DNA of 64,000 nt, from positions 25,656,001 to 25,720,000 of the forward strand of contig NC_089043.1 in assembly GCF_034140825.1 (NCBI RefSeq), written 5' to 3'. Below are positions 45,143 to 55,299 of this stretch, piece by piece. This DNA comes from Oryza sativa Japonica Group. Lineage: Eukaryota > Streptophyta > Magnoliopsida > Poales > Poaceae. Under the pieces are notes generated by a model. The model was not told the origin of the DNA. It searched no databases and saw only the letters and a list, made by a program, of their open reading frames with translations. Positions within the stretch are counted from its first letter, which is position 1. Each line of letters opens with the position of its first letter. The position numbers and the translations under genes were made by a program.

Positions 45143-45869
45143 TGCGGCCGTCCGCACCGGAACGAGATGGAATAAGTTCACTTTGACTCCCTTAAAAATG
45201 ACCCGAATCTAATTCATGACCCTAAACTGCAAAACCAGATATCTTGACCCCTAAACTGTTAAAACCGGTATAATTTGACTCCCTCGGTGGTTTTGATAGG
45301 CGGTTTTACTGACGTGGCACCTATGTGGCGATATTGACCGAGTCTTCGTTCCACGTGGCGTTAACGTGGCACTTACGTAGCATTAGAATTAAAAAATATA
45401 CGTGGGACCCATTAGTCATTCACAAAAAAGAAATACAGGGCCACTGACATGTGAGGCCCTCCCTATATCCTTCCTTCCTCCTCCTTCCTCTCTCCCTTCT
45501 ATCTCTTTCTCTCTCCTTCCTCTTTGGCCGGTGCGCGTGGCGGCAGGCAAGCTAGGGCAGCGAAGGTGAGCCCGCAGCGGCGGTGGTAGAGGAAGCACAA
45601 CCAGGGCCACGGAGGAGGAGGCGCGTCAGAGCATCCGATGTACTCTCGATTGTCCCCGAAGGACGTCGTGCCACCGCCGCCGCCCGTCGTCCGTCGTGTC
45701 GTCCGCTGTCTCCGTGCAGTCCACGTAGCTGCCCGCAAAGAGTCAGTACCACCACCACCACCCCCTCCTTCTCCTCTTCGCTACTGCTGCTCCGATTCTT
45801 GAGACGATCCAGGCAGACGTGCTGACCGTCTCCGGTTGTGTGTCTCCAAGGCTCAATAGCCACAAGCGC

Positions 45870-45966
45870 CAGAGAGAATCACCGGGAGAAGTTCGACGTG
45901 GTCGGGAGGAGGTTCGGGCAGGCCACGCGCAAGACCAAGGGAATCGTCGGTGACATCTGGTAGCAC
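45870..45966 (+). pseudogene. Captured host exon fragment inside the MULE, GEM-like (tentative)
   Basis: On the plus strand the frame reads ATSARENHREKFDVVGRRFG, then QATRKTKGIVGDIW, followed by TAG-CAC. Plant GEM-like GRAM-domain proteins carry a segment of the form KVGEATKKAEDLAGNVWQH. The position after Trp is TAG here where CAG (Gln) would be expected, then His. The match is short and from memory, so the source gene is uncertain. The fragment lies between the MULE left end and the CACTA insertion. Confidence 0.4.
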
Positions 45967-46003
45967 CGTGAGTAGTGCCCCCCAAATCCAATTTTACAAC
46001 CGC

Positions 46004-47423
46004 GACTACAACAAAACATGTATTTAAAGACATTTTATTTGTGGTTTAGAGACGTTCTGCACCGTCCTTAGGCATATGCAGAGTCGCTTCTTCAAAGCGT
46101 CCCAGAAGCGTCTTCGTTGGGACCGTCTCAAAATTGTAGAAACATTTTATAAAGCATCTCTAACAGATTTGAGACGCTAAAATAGCATCCCTATGGAGGT
46201 TGAGACTAGGTTGAGACGCTTTTATGGATGGGCTCAAATAACGTCTCAAATGACCCTTTCACGCGTTCTTAAGAGTAACTGAGACGTTTTATTTAATCCA
46301 ATTCATACGGCACTTGTAGGATACAAAGCTTTCCTACCAGAGCTTGTTGCAATATTGACAGCATTCACATCACATCTGAATATCATATATATTATTGCAT
46401 CAACATATCAAATGCCAAAAAACCGTAATACATTTGAATCAATGAGAAGGTAATTATATTAAGAGCAATTGTTATTAACATGTCAGGTCAACAATCATAC
46501 AAAAAATGAGATTTGCATCTCTAAAAAGAAATTTAGAATGAATCATATGCTAACACTTGCTTGAGCTCCTCCCTTCTTCACAGCATGATATATTTCTTCT
46601 TTACAATCTACCTCTGTATAATAGATTTTTACTAACCAAATCATCAAACAACTTTCTGCCATAGCAAATCCCTGAAGCAAAAGGGTCCAAACAATTGATT
46701 ACTCATTTTGTAGTTCTGCAGGATTATAACAAATAACTCAATGGGGGTAGAACTGAACACAAACTCTTGACAAATTGAATAACACAAGTGGATAATTAGT
46801 TTTTCTTAGCACACATTAGTTTTCCCTAGCTATCAGGGGACGAGAGAACATACCTGCCACCGACGGAGCCGTCTGAGCCGTGAAACCAGCGCCGCGGCAG
46901 GCAGCTAGCGAAGACGATCGAAGATAGATGTGGCGGCGACGGGGAACCGGCGGCTGTCAATGGGCGAGGACGGGCTGCCGGCGGCCTGGTGGACTAGCCA
47001 GCGGCGACCCAATTGAGGGCTGGCGAGCGGCGGCGCCCCGGCCGAGGATGAGATGGCAGCAGTGGCCTGAGGAGGACAAGGCGGAGCTGGCCTAGTAGGG
47101 GAGAGGACGAGCTGGCGGTGGGCAAGGGGCGGCGGCACCAAGCGCCGACGACAGATCTGGACGGGATGACGAGGTCAGAGTCTTTTGCGCCGCACAGAGA
47201 GGACGTGGGCGTGGTGGTTTTCAGGATTTTTTTTTTCTTTTTTGTTGGCTTGACGATCTTTTCAGGATTTTTTTCTTTTGCAAAAAAATAAAAATAGATG
47301 TAAATGTAGGACGATATAGAAAGCGTCTCACCGAACGTCTTTATTTTTATTTTCAGGGTGGCTTCGAAAATTGAGACGACTACAGTATCGTCTTAAGAGA
47401 AACGCGCTCATTTTGTTGTAGTG
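46004..47423. mobile_element. Non-autonomous CACTA (CMC) element, 1,420 bp, nested in the MULE
   Basis: The left end GACTACAACAAAA and the inverted right end CACTACAACAAAA are the CACTA terminus with one base changed at the left. A 3-bp target duplication CGC flanks it (46001-46003, 47424-47426). Subterminal regions are full of short GAGACG/CGTCTC-type motifs in both orientations, typical of CACTA transposase-binding arrays. The interior (46500-47150) has a GC-rich segment with no recognised coding sequence. Confidence 0.9.
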
Positions 47424-48744
47424 CGCACGATCAAATCAAACACACATTCATCATCATTTGCAGCATTCAATCCATCGCTTTTCAGTATCAAAACCACTAA
47501 TTCCGCTACTACTGATTTGTTTCACCAATGCTATGCAATTCATCATCCGTATAATGGAATCAGTCGCTTTTCAGTGCCAACACACTAATTCTGCTACTAA
47601 TCTATTTCACCGATGAGAGGCGAGGGCGAGGCAGCTCGGCGAGCTGAAGGTGCCACTGCCACCGGCCTTCGACTTCTCCAAGTCTGGCAGCCTGCGTGAC
47701 TGGATCCCCGCGGCGTGCGCAAGGTCGTGGCGGCTCGCCGGGATCCCCGCGCGCCGACCGGTGGGAGAGAGAGCGAGGCAGCAGCGCGCGCCGGCCACCG
47801 GGAGAGGAGAGAGCGGCGCGCACCAGTCGGCGGGAGAGGAGGCGAGGCAGCGGCGCGCGCCGGCCGGCGGGAGAGGAGCGGCTCGCCGGCCTCTCCGCCT
47901 CCCTCGGCCTCCCTGTCTCCTCCTGTCCTCCCGACTGTGCCACCCGGTGAAGGAAAGGAGAGAGAAAGAGGGAGAGATAAGGGAGAGAGAGAGAGGGAAG
48001 AGGAAGGAAGGGAGGAGAGGGAATGACATGTGGGCCTCACATGTTAGTGGGTCCCATGATATATATTTTTTTAATGACAGATGAGTCTCATATATATTTT
48101 TTAATTCTAATGCCACTTAACTACCACGTCAACGCCACATGGAACAAAGACCAGGTCAACATCGCCACGTAGGCGCCACATCAACGAAACTGCCCTCCAA
48201 AATCACTGAGGGAGTCAAATTACACCGGTTTTAATAGTTGAGGTATCGACATATGTGGTATTGTGGTTTAGGGATACGTATCGACCACTAGTTAAAGGAG
48301 TCAAAGTGAACTTATTCCGAACGAGATCGGCCCGTATTTATTGAGCTTTTGCTCAAGTGCAGCGACAGAGACGCGCACTTGTTGATTGATTTTAGGAAAA
48401 AGTACACCGATGGTCCCTCAACTCGTCATCGGGATAAAAAACGTCCTCGAACCGTAAAACAAAATATGCGACATCCTAACTATAAAGAACCGGTTAACCG
48501 AGGTTCTTCCGTGGTTTTGACCCTAGTTTTGATATACGTGGCGGCTGAGTCAGCGTGAGTCCCACATGTCAGGTGTCCACGTCACCCTCTCTCTTTCCCC
48601 TCTTCTCTCCCTTCCTCATCTCTCTCTTTCTCACACTTCTCTGCAAGCTAGCCGGGGCGAGGCGGGAGGGCGGCGCCGCGACGGCCGCCGGCGGAGGCGG
48701 CGGGCGAGGGGCGAGCTGGAGCGGTGTCGCACATGGAGATGGCC

Positions 48745-48991
48745 GCCAGGGGTGGATCTGCTCAAGGCATGGCTTCCAGCAATCTTCAAGGTACACGACC
48801 CCGAATGCGGCCCGGGGCAGCCGCGCATCCTCACTGTCTCCGCCGCCATCGCCATTGCCGTCCTGTGAGCTCGGCCCCTCGTACTTCCAGATCAAGAAGC
48901 ATGCCAGGACCATGCAGGAGTAGACCCAGACCGCGCAGAGAATGAACTTTCAGTTGAGCCAATACTCAGGAACAGTGGTGTCGACGGCCAT
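48745..48991 (-). pseudogene. Captured 5' fragment of a plant multi-pass membrane protein gene
   Basis: Read on the minus strand: MAVDTTVPEYWLN, then a TGA where Trp is expected, then KFILCAVWVYSCMVLACFLI, WKYEGPSSQ, FGVVYLEDCWKPCLEQIHPW. This matches the N-terminal layout of an uncharacterised plant transmembrane family: YWLNWR-hydrophobic helix-IWKYE, then an acidic loop and D-W-PCL-IHP-WL. In intact members more membrane helices follow; here homology stops after the HPW motif. It is a broken copy carried by a transposon. The parent gene is not in this window. Confidence 0.6.
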
Positions 48992-49618
48992 GGCTGATGA
49001 TGGCATTGCTGCAGAGATAAGGCGTTTGCAGCCAGATTCATAATACAGGATATTACTACTCAAACCATGCCTGTTCTTCTACTGCAAATTAGATTCTTGC
49101 GCCAAGATAAAGAAAGGAATTATTCTTGCCGACGAAGGGAGAAATGATCAGTACTACGATTCCTACCATTTCGAGACACACAAAAGAAAAAGAAAATCGA
49201 CGCTAGCCAGATGCTATATATCCTGATACCATGCAACCTGGAGCCCCACGAATGCAGATGGTAAAGATGCAAATCTTTATCCCATTTCCATGATTCCATC
49301 CACACAAAAAAGAAACGAACAATACAGAGAAGAACACAAAGAAACACGCATCGGCGCAGAGGAGGGTGGAAAACGAACCCAATCTCAACGGTGACTGGGT
49401 TCTTGTTTCTTGACTTCTCCACTGCCTCCCCTTCTCCAACCTTTTCCTGCCACCGCCTCTCTCTCTCTCCGTCGAATCCTCTCCCTCTCCTGACCTCGAC
49501 GCCTTCATCGGTGGCGCGTGCACATCACGGCGACAAGAACGTAGGCGAGAAAATCATAAATGCCGGACAGGAACACGGAGGAGGAATCACTCACTCACTC
49601 ACTCACTTCTGATTTGGG

Positions 49619-49621
<3 letters not shown>

Positions 49622-49665
<44 letters not shown>
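49622..49665. repeat. (GA)22 microsatellite
   Basis: An uninterrupted GA dinucleotide run of about 44 bp inside the transposon at 48395-50114. It is likely length-polymorphic. Confidence 0.95.
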
Positions 49666-49668
<3 letters not shown>

Positions 49669-50243
49669 CCAGAGTCAAGCCGCACGTTGACTTATGCTCT
49701 CTCCGGAAGCCACGTGAATGAATCCCCTCATCTTCCTCCTCCTGTCTCTCCTCCACCCCACTCACTCTCAACCACAAGGAACGAACAAACCGAGAAGAAG
49801 CCAACCAACCAACCAACCAACCACGTACGTGCTGCAGCGCCGCCGAGTTGGGCGACCACGACCGGTACTTCTCCGCGAGCGCCCAGCACCCCACCACCGC
49901 GTCCCACCGTGCGTACGCGTCGTCGGCGCCGCTGATAGGGCCGACGCGTTTGCCAGCACGCGCGACGACACGAGAGTGCCCACGTCGCCCGAGCGGGACG
50001 AGGAGGCGGAGAAAGCGAAGAAGCCGCCGCGTTCGCACGCCGCCCTCCCGCCTCGCCCTGGCCAGCTTGCAGAGAAATGAGAGAGAGATGAGGGACCTTC
50101 GGTGTACTTTTTCCTCTATTGGCCCATTGGCCGAAGTTTTCCGGCCCACTTCCCTCCCCCTCTCCTCTCTCTTAGCCCACACTCACTCTCTCAGCCCACT
50201 CTTTCTCTCTCGTGTGTCGTGTCCCCAGGCTAGGTGAGGCGGG

Positions 50244-50835
50244 TATAGATGGCCAAAAGGCCCGAGGTCCGACGGCCCAGCCCACGGCACGGCGTTTTGG
50301 CCCGGCCCAAGCACGGCACGGCCCGTTAAGGGTCGGGCCCGTGCCGGCCCGGCCCGATCACCGGGCCGTTCCTGGGCCTCTCCGCCGGCACGGCACGATG
50401 GGCCATATGCCAGGCCCGACACATAAACAATAGGGAGTAAAAATAGACATATTATATGCCACGGTCGAAAGAATAGGGATGTAAAATAGACTTATTTTAC
50501 CTATATATATGTCAGCCCAAAGAGGAGGGAGAAAAATAGACTTATTTTCACTATATATATGTCACAACCCAAAGTGGAGGGATGGAAAATAGACTTATTT
50601 TCGCTATATTATGTCACAGCCCAGAGAGGAGGGAAGAAAACTAGACTTATTTATAAAAGGCACGATGGGCCACCCACGCCTTCGGGCCGGCCCGGCACGG
50701 CCCGACTGCTGGTGGGCCGTGCCTGGGCGGGAGGCGCAGCCCATGGGCCGGCACGGCCCGGCACGAAGTGCCGATCGGGCCGTGCCGGCCCGATGGCTGG
50801 TGGGCCGTGCCGGGCGGGCCTTTTGGCCATCTATA
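50244..50835. mobile_element. Non-autonomous hAT element, 592 bp
   Basis: The ends TATAGATGGCCAAAAGGCCCG are exact inverted repeats. They are flanked by a perfect 8-bp duplication GAGGCGGG (50236-50243, 50836-50843), the hAT signature. Subterminal regions are packed with GGGCC/GGCACGGCCC motifs in both orientations. The centre (50450-50660) holds about three and a half tandem units of roughly 60 bp around AAAATAGACTTATTTTCACT and ATATGTCACA-CCCA. No transposase. Confidence 0.92.
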
Positions 50836-50843
50836 GAGGCGGG

Positions 50844-51266
50844 TGGCGGCGGTCGGCGAGTCGCGAGGGCGAGGCGGCGCGCACTCCCTTTCTCTCCCCC
50901 TCCCCTAACCCTTGTTGCTGCTGAGGCGGACGGCGGCGCCGGCGCGCCGCGGCGGCCGGCGAGTCGCAAGGCGGCACAGGCGCGGCGGCGGCGCGATGTG
51001 CGGCCTGCTGCGGCAGGTCGGCGCGGCTCGCCGACGCCGGCGCGCGGCACGGGGCAGCTGGGCAGGGGCGCGTGCGTCGGCGGCTCGGGCGCTCGGTGCG
51101 ACGGCGCGGGCCGCGGTGGCAATGCAGTGAGCCAGTGACCGAGTAGGGCCAGGCAGGCAGGAAGGGGCCAGTGGCAGTGTCGGCGCATGGGCAAAGGCAG
51201 GTGATACCGTGATACTCTGGAGTCTGAATCTCTAATTGATTGAAGATTTCAAGTATAAAGTATTGA
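50844..51266. other. GC-rich spacer next to the hAT element
   Basis: GC-rich DNA (50844-51180) with several 70-200 codon open frames in different frames and on both strands, none with a recognisable motif. It resembles captured or decayed exon DNA as found in the neighbouring elements, but I cannot assign it. Confidence 0.4.
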
Positions 51267-51413
51267 CACCGTGTTTAGATCCAAAGTTCTTCTTTAAACT
51301 TCCAACTTTTCCATCGCATCAAAACTTTACTACACACATAAACTTGAAATTTTTCCGTCACATCGTTTCAATTTCAACCAAACTTCCACTTTTAACGTGA
51401 ACTAAACACACCC
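51267..51413. mobile_element. Small MITE, GTGTTTAGAT family, copy 2, 147 bp
   Basis: Flanked by TGA (51264-51266, 51414-51416). Ends CACCGTGTTTAGATC and, inverted, GGGTGTGTTTAGTTC. It shares its full interior with the copy at 9891-10040. Confidence 0.75.
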
Positions 51414-51484
51414 TGAATATTTGAGGATTCGGAAAAACACTAATTTCATGATTTGTTCTACACTTCTAATTATCTAGTATAGTA

Positions 51485-51789
51485 CTCCCTCCGTTTCAAA
51501 ATGTTTGACACCGTTGATTTTTTAGTACGTGTTTGACCGTTCGTCTTATTCAAAAAAATTTGTGAAATATGTAAAACTATATGTGTATATAAAAGTGTAT
51601 TTAACTATATGTGTATATCAAAAAAAATTTAAAATAATTATTTATTCTTTTCATATCATTTGATTCATTGTTAAATACACTTTTATATACACATATAATT
51701 TTACATATTTCACAAATTTTTTGAATAAGACGAATGGTCAAACACGTACTAAAAAGTCAACGGTGTCAAACATTTTGAAACGGAGGGAG
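51485..51789. mobile_element. Stowaway MITE, 305 bp, near-perfect palindrome
   Basis: Ends CTCCCTCCGTTTCAAAATG, with TA on both sides (51483-51484, 51790-51791). The two arms of about 125 bp are complementary with only about five differences by eye, so the insertion is young. Transcribed, it would fold into a long hairpin. Its arms share TTTGACC-TTCGTCTTATTCA with the older element at 16712-17125. Confidence 0.93.
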
Positions 51790-51791
51790 TA

Positions 51792-52399
51792 GTATACTTG
51801 CTTAGTTGGTAGAATTGTAGTTGCCTAGTTGAGTATTTGAGTAGTTGACTAATTGGTACTTGTACTGTAGTGAGTAAGAAGTAGACAGTAGTTCATACTT
51901 GATATTCATAGTTCCTAGTTAGTATCTTGCAAACTTGATTAGCTATTTAGGCAATTCATCTATGATGCTTGTTTTCAAAATAATCACTTATTTTTAAAAT
52001 ATCAAGCTTTAAAAAGTTGATCTCTACGGTGTAAGATTTCTTCTCAATTTACCATTTTCTATCCTTTATGTATCCCATATGTTGGCACTTTGATATGTTT
52101 ACCAATTAGTATTTCTATATGTTAAATAATTTGAAGTGATGATCAATTCTATCAATGTGTGAACTTATGTTCAATTTTATGTTATATACGCTATATATTA
52201 TATAATTATTAGTATGTGATACTATATAAGCTAATTATTAGGCTTTTAGATATATGACGAATTTTTTTTACCCTTTCCTATTTCGAATACACAAGTTTAA
52301 AATCCTAAGCCCGCCATATAGTTTGTAAGTGAGACTAGCTAGCTATTTGAGGCATTTGCAGATGCTTTGTGTGTGTGCGTCTTCTTGGAAAAAAAAACA
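51792..52399. other. AT-rich spacer downstream of the DUF247 gene
   Basis: AT-rich DNA with short TAGTTG/CTAGTT repeats near 51800-51930. The right end is the probable 3' untranslated region of the DUF247 gene. No gene seen. Confidence 0.55.
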
Positions 52400-53863
52400 C
52401 TAAGAGCAAGCATGGCGATAGTGGCAAATGATGAAGCCGGCGGACATGACCGAGATGCACAGCAAGGTGGCCGCGGCGAGCAGGGAGATGATGGAGCATG
52501 GCGTCCGGAGGTGGTCGCGCTTCAGCACGGCGATGTACCGGTTCCAGCGGTGGTTGCGGTACTCGTTGGCGTCGGCGAAGAGCCGCGCGTAGTGGTGCCC
52601 CCTCGGGTCGAACAGCGCGCACCCGCCGAACCGGTTGAAGAACGCCGCCGCGGCCTCCTCGTTCGACAGCATGTTGTCCAGGACGCCGCGCCGCTGGAGC
52701 ACCGCGACGTCGGCGCCCGTGTTCACCAGCGCGTTCATCAGCACCAGGTAGCTGGTCACGATGCCTTCCCCCTCCCAGTCCCCCGTCGTCTGCTCCAGCG
52801 CCAGCAGGTTCGCCAGGAGGATCCTCGCGCCGGAGCTCAGCGCCAGCCGCGGGATCTCCATCGTCCCGCCGCGGAACGTCACGTCGAACTGGCTCACCGG
52901 CGACGCCTTCTCCCGGAACGCCACCCCGAACTCCTGCAGCTCCGTCACGCACGGGATCGCCAGCGGCGTCGCCGCCGTCGCGCCGCCGGCGATGCTGTAC
53001 TTGTTGCACGGGCTCGCGCTCTGCCGGCTCGACAGCCGCGACGTCGTCGACCTCCGCTCCGGCGGCATGACCATCCTCTGGTACTGGAGATGGAGCAGGT
53101 GGTGCACGGTGAGCTGGCTCGGCGCCGGCACCTGGCAGAGCGGCTCGTGCAGGCTGAAGAACTTGTAGATGAGGTCAAGAAGACGCTGGTCCACTGCGTC
53201 GTCGTCGTCGTCTCCCATGGCTGCCGCACCGCCGCCACCGCCGGCGAGGTTGAACAGCTTGGCGACGACGAAGAACGGGATCTGGTTCTCCACGAGGAGG
53301 AGGTCGTAGTAGACGTAGATCCATATCCACCGGATGTACGCGTCGAGCTCCGCCGCGCCGCTCTCGCTCTCGCTCCACTTGAGCAGGAACTCGAGGACGA
53401 AGCAGCCGTCGAGCACCACCATCTGCACGAACTCGTCGCTCCCCATCTCCAGTGGCTCGCCGTAGCAGCGCCGCGCCCGCGCCTCCACCGCGCGTGCCTC
53501 GCGCAGGCATGCGTCCAGGTGGCCACCGCCGCCGCCGCCGCCGCCGCCGTCGCCGGCGTTCTGGAGGAGGAAATCGCGGAGGAACCGCCACTTGTGGCCC
53601 TGCATGGCGCGGGTGCTGCCGCTGCCGAGGTCGTACGGGCCGACGGACACCACGCGCGGCTCGTACAGGCTCTTGTTCTGCGCGTGGACGTGGGACGGCA
53701 GGCGCACGATGGTGAAGGCCTCGTCGTCGCCGCCGCCGTCGCCGCGAGCAGCCGGTGATGCCCACAGGTCGCTGATCCCTTGCTCCATGCGACCAAGGAG
53801 TTGTCCGTCATTATCCATGGCGGCGTCGATATCTTCGCGCACGCTTGCAGTTGCTACAACCAT
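52400..53863 (-). CDS. DUF247 family protein, 487 residues
   Basis: Single-exon gene on the minus strand; most plant DUF247 genes are intron-poor. The DUF247 region opens with FTIVRLPSHVHAQNKSLYEP and RVVSVGPYDLG, then HKWRFLRDFLLQN. Further family blocks follow: EFVQMVVLDGCFVLEFLLKW, WIYVYYDLLLVENQIPFFVV and SLHEPLCQVP. A conserved region ending in EQTTGDWEGEGIVTSYLVLM comes next. A single C-terminal membrane helix (IISLLAAATLLCISVMSAGF) ends the protein. Glycine-rich insertions and a run of Asp at about 215-220 are local low-complexity. The molecular function is unknown; members at grass S and Z loci take part in self-incompatibility, but nothing here ties this copy to that. The start is MVVATASVRED; a later Met (MDNDGQLLGR) is also possible. 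Confidence 0.88.
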   Translation of the reverse strand: MVVATASVREDIDAAMDNDGQLLGRMEQGISDLWASPAARGDGGGDDEAFTIVRLPSHVHAQNKSLYEPRVVSVGPYDLGSGSTRAMQGHKWRFLRDFLLQNAGDGGGGGGGGGHLDACLREARAVEARARRCYGEPLEMGSDEFVQMVVLDGCFVLEFLLKWSESESGAAELDAYIRWIWIYVYYDLLLVENQIPFFVVAKLFNLAGGGGGAAAMGDDDDDAVDQRLLDLIYKFFSLHEPLCQVPAPSQLTVHHLLHLQYQRMVMPPERRSTTSRLSSRQSASPCNKYSIAGGATAATPLAIPCVTELQEFGVAFREKASPVSQFDVTFRGGTMEIPRLALSSGARILLANLLALEQTTGDWEGEGIVTSYLVLMNALVNTGADVAVLQRRGVLDNMLSNEEAAAAFFNRFGGCALFDPRGHHYARLFADANEYRNHRWNRYIAVLKRDHLRTPCSIISLLAAATLLCISVMSAGFIICHYRHACS

Positions 53864-54113
53864 CTCTTGGCGAAAGATGATCTCGCGTGTTCACGAGCTT
53901 GCGGCTGTTGATGGCATGCAATCTATTTATGCTGTCATTTTTAAGAAGAAAAAATCTCTACACTTTCAGACAACTGAATTAAAAGAAAACAGTTTTCACT
54001 GCCAGTTGCTAAAGGTGCCCCTTGATTTTGAAGATTAATTTGTTCTGAAGATGGCAAAGCCGGTTGAGCATGGAAGATAGCAAAAGCAACCACGACAGAC
54101 ACATCCCTTCTTA
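53864..54113. other. Upstream flank of the DUF247 gene
   Basis: Presumed promoter and leader. No clear TATA box recognised. A MITE begins at 54114. Confidence 0.4.
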
Positions 54114-54389
54114 GGCGCTGTTTAGATCAGGGTCACACTAGGTTAATAATAAAATAAATTACAGATTCTGCTAGTAAACTGCGAGATGAATTTATTAAAC
54201 CTAATTAATCCATCATTAGCAAATGTTTACTATAACACCACATTATTAAATTATGAAGCAATTAGATTTAAAAGATTTATTTCACAATTTGTATAATTAG
54301 TTTTTTTTCTATATTTAATACTTTATATATATATCCAAACATTCGATGTGACATGGTGAAAAGTTTTTGCGGGAAGTTAAAATAGAGCC
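54114..54389. mobile_element. PIF/Harbinger-like MITE, 276 bp, with TTA target duplication
   Basis: Flanked by TTA (54111-54113, 54390-54392). The left end is GGCGCTGTTTAGATC. It shares the CCTAATTAATCCATCATTAG interior and the CATTCGATGTGACA block near the right end with the MITE at 6144-6481. Confidence 0.75.
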
Positions 54390-54628
54390 TTAGTTTTGAG
54401 AAGAGAGAAAAAAAAATCGACGAGGCTCTACGTACTTACGTCATAGGACGACGTGTACGTGGGCCCTAGCCATTAGAGACTCATTGACCTTTACTATGTC
54501 AAAGGAGTTGATTCCGAGAAAAATACATCATGCACCAGCGGGTGTTACATCTTCATATCACCAGCTCATAGACTTTGGCATGCCGTATGCTCATTTCTTT
54601 TCTTCATGTCCTTGTTCACCACGTTATA

Positions 54629-54868
54629 CTCCCTCCATAAAAAAAAAAAAAAGACAAACCCTGGCTTCCGTGTCCAACGTTTGACCATCCGTCTTATTTA
54701 AAAAAATTATAAAAAAAATATAAAAAATAAGTCACGTATAAAGTATTAATCATGTTTTATCATCTAACAACAATAAAAATACTAATTATAAAAAAAATTC
54801 ATATAAGATGGACAGTCAAACGTTGGCACGGAAACCTAGGGTTTGTCTTTTTTTTGGGACAGAGGGAG
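54629..54868. mobile_element. Stowaway-like MITE, 240 bp
   Basis: The left end CTCCCTCCATAAAAA and the inverted right end CTCCCTCTGTCCCAA are Stowaway-like. TA precedes the left end; the right side has CA. The arms share AGACAAACCCT and TTCCGTG-CCAACGTTTGAC in inverted order. Confidence 0.75.
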
Positions 54869-55299
54869 CAGGTGACAACAGTCTGAGCTGGAACTGTGAA
54901 TTCAGAAGAGTGTTTCAGTCAAGCTGACCATGACTAGATAAAGAGAAGATGGACATTTGGCAGGACGGAACAAAGAGAAACAGTAAAGAAAAATGAAAGT
55001 GGCAATTGCCTTAGCTAGTGGGTTACTGTGACAGTGGGAGATTTGTACAGTTTGCGTAATAATCTTTACAAGGAAGGGTTGACATTGAAGTTGTATATCC
55101 TTGTATCTTCCTTTTCTGGCTCTTTTGTTCCGAGGGAAATATCCTTGTGACATTCAATCAACAGGACTACGTGTAACTTTTGAATTTTTTTCCTCTTTGT
55201 TCGCTAGCTACAGTGATGGATTAGTACGAAATGTTCGCTTATAGTACGAACTAATGGTGAAGTGAAACCAGATGTTTACATTATTATAAGTGGACGTCA
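54869..55299. other. Gene-free spacer
   Basis: AT-rich spacer. An 83-codon minus-strand frame has no recognisable features. Nothing else seen. Confidence 0.5.

Larger units (their letters stand above)
45169..48318. mobile_element. Mutator-like element (Pack-MULE type), 3,150 bp, containing a nested CACTA element
   Basis: The terminal inverted repeats match perfectly over 22 bp and extend imperfectly (GGAATAAGTTCACTTTGACT at each end). A perfect 9-bp target duplication GAACGAGAT flanks it (45160-45168, 48319-48327), diagnostic of the Mutator superfamily. Subterminal blocks (GACGTGGC, GTGGGACCCA, GACATGTG-GGCC) are repeated inverted at both ends. No transposase was found. The interior, apart from the nested element at 46004-47423, holds GC-rich gene-like DNA. 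One such piece near 45870-45966 resembles a GEM/GRAM-type host gene. Confidence 0.92.
48395..50114. mobile_element. Gene-carrying DNA transposon (GGAAAAAGTACACCG family), 1,720 bp
   Basis: The left end GGAAAAAGTACACCGATGG and the inverted right end GGAAAAAGTACACCGAAGG match. Inverted similarity resumes further in (CCTCATCTCTCTC, CTTCTCTGCAAGCT-GCC-GGGCGAGGCGGGAGGGC); about 200 bp of the right subterminal region is missing. Related copies lie at 7825-9138 and 56358-56384. No target duplication was recognised, so the superfamily (Mutator-like by appearance) is unproven. It contains a captured membrane-protein fragment and a (GA)n tract at 49622-49665. Confidence 0.75.

Noticed and set aside
50604-51194. 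Long frames over and beside the hAT element
   Set aside because: They arise from repeated GGGCC/GGCACGGCCC motifs and carry no transposase or host domain.
52367-53758. 463-codon open frame antisense to the DUF247 gene
   Set aside because: It is a by-product of high-GC codon use in the real gene. It contains only His/Arg/Val-rich low-complexity sequence and no domain.
52400-53863. Interpretation of the DUF247 gene as a self-incompatibility locus
   Set aside because: Rice is self-compatible, and S/Z-type loci have partner genes (HPS-type small proteins) not seen here. Family membership alone is not evidence.
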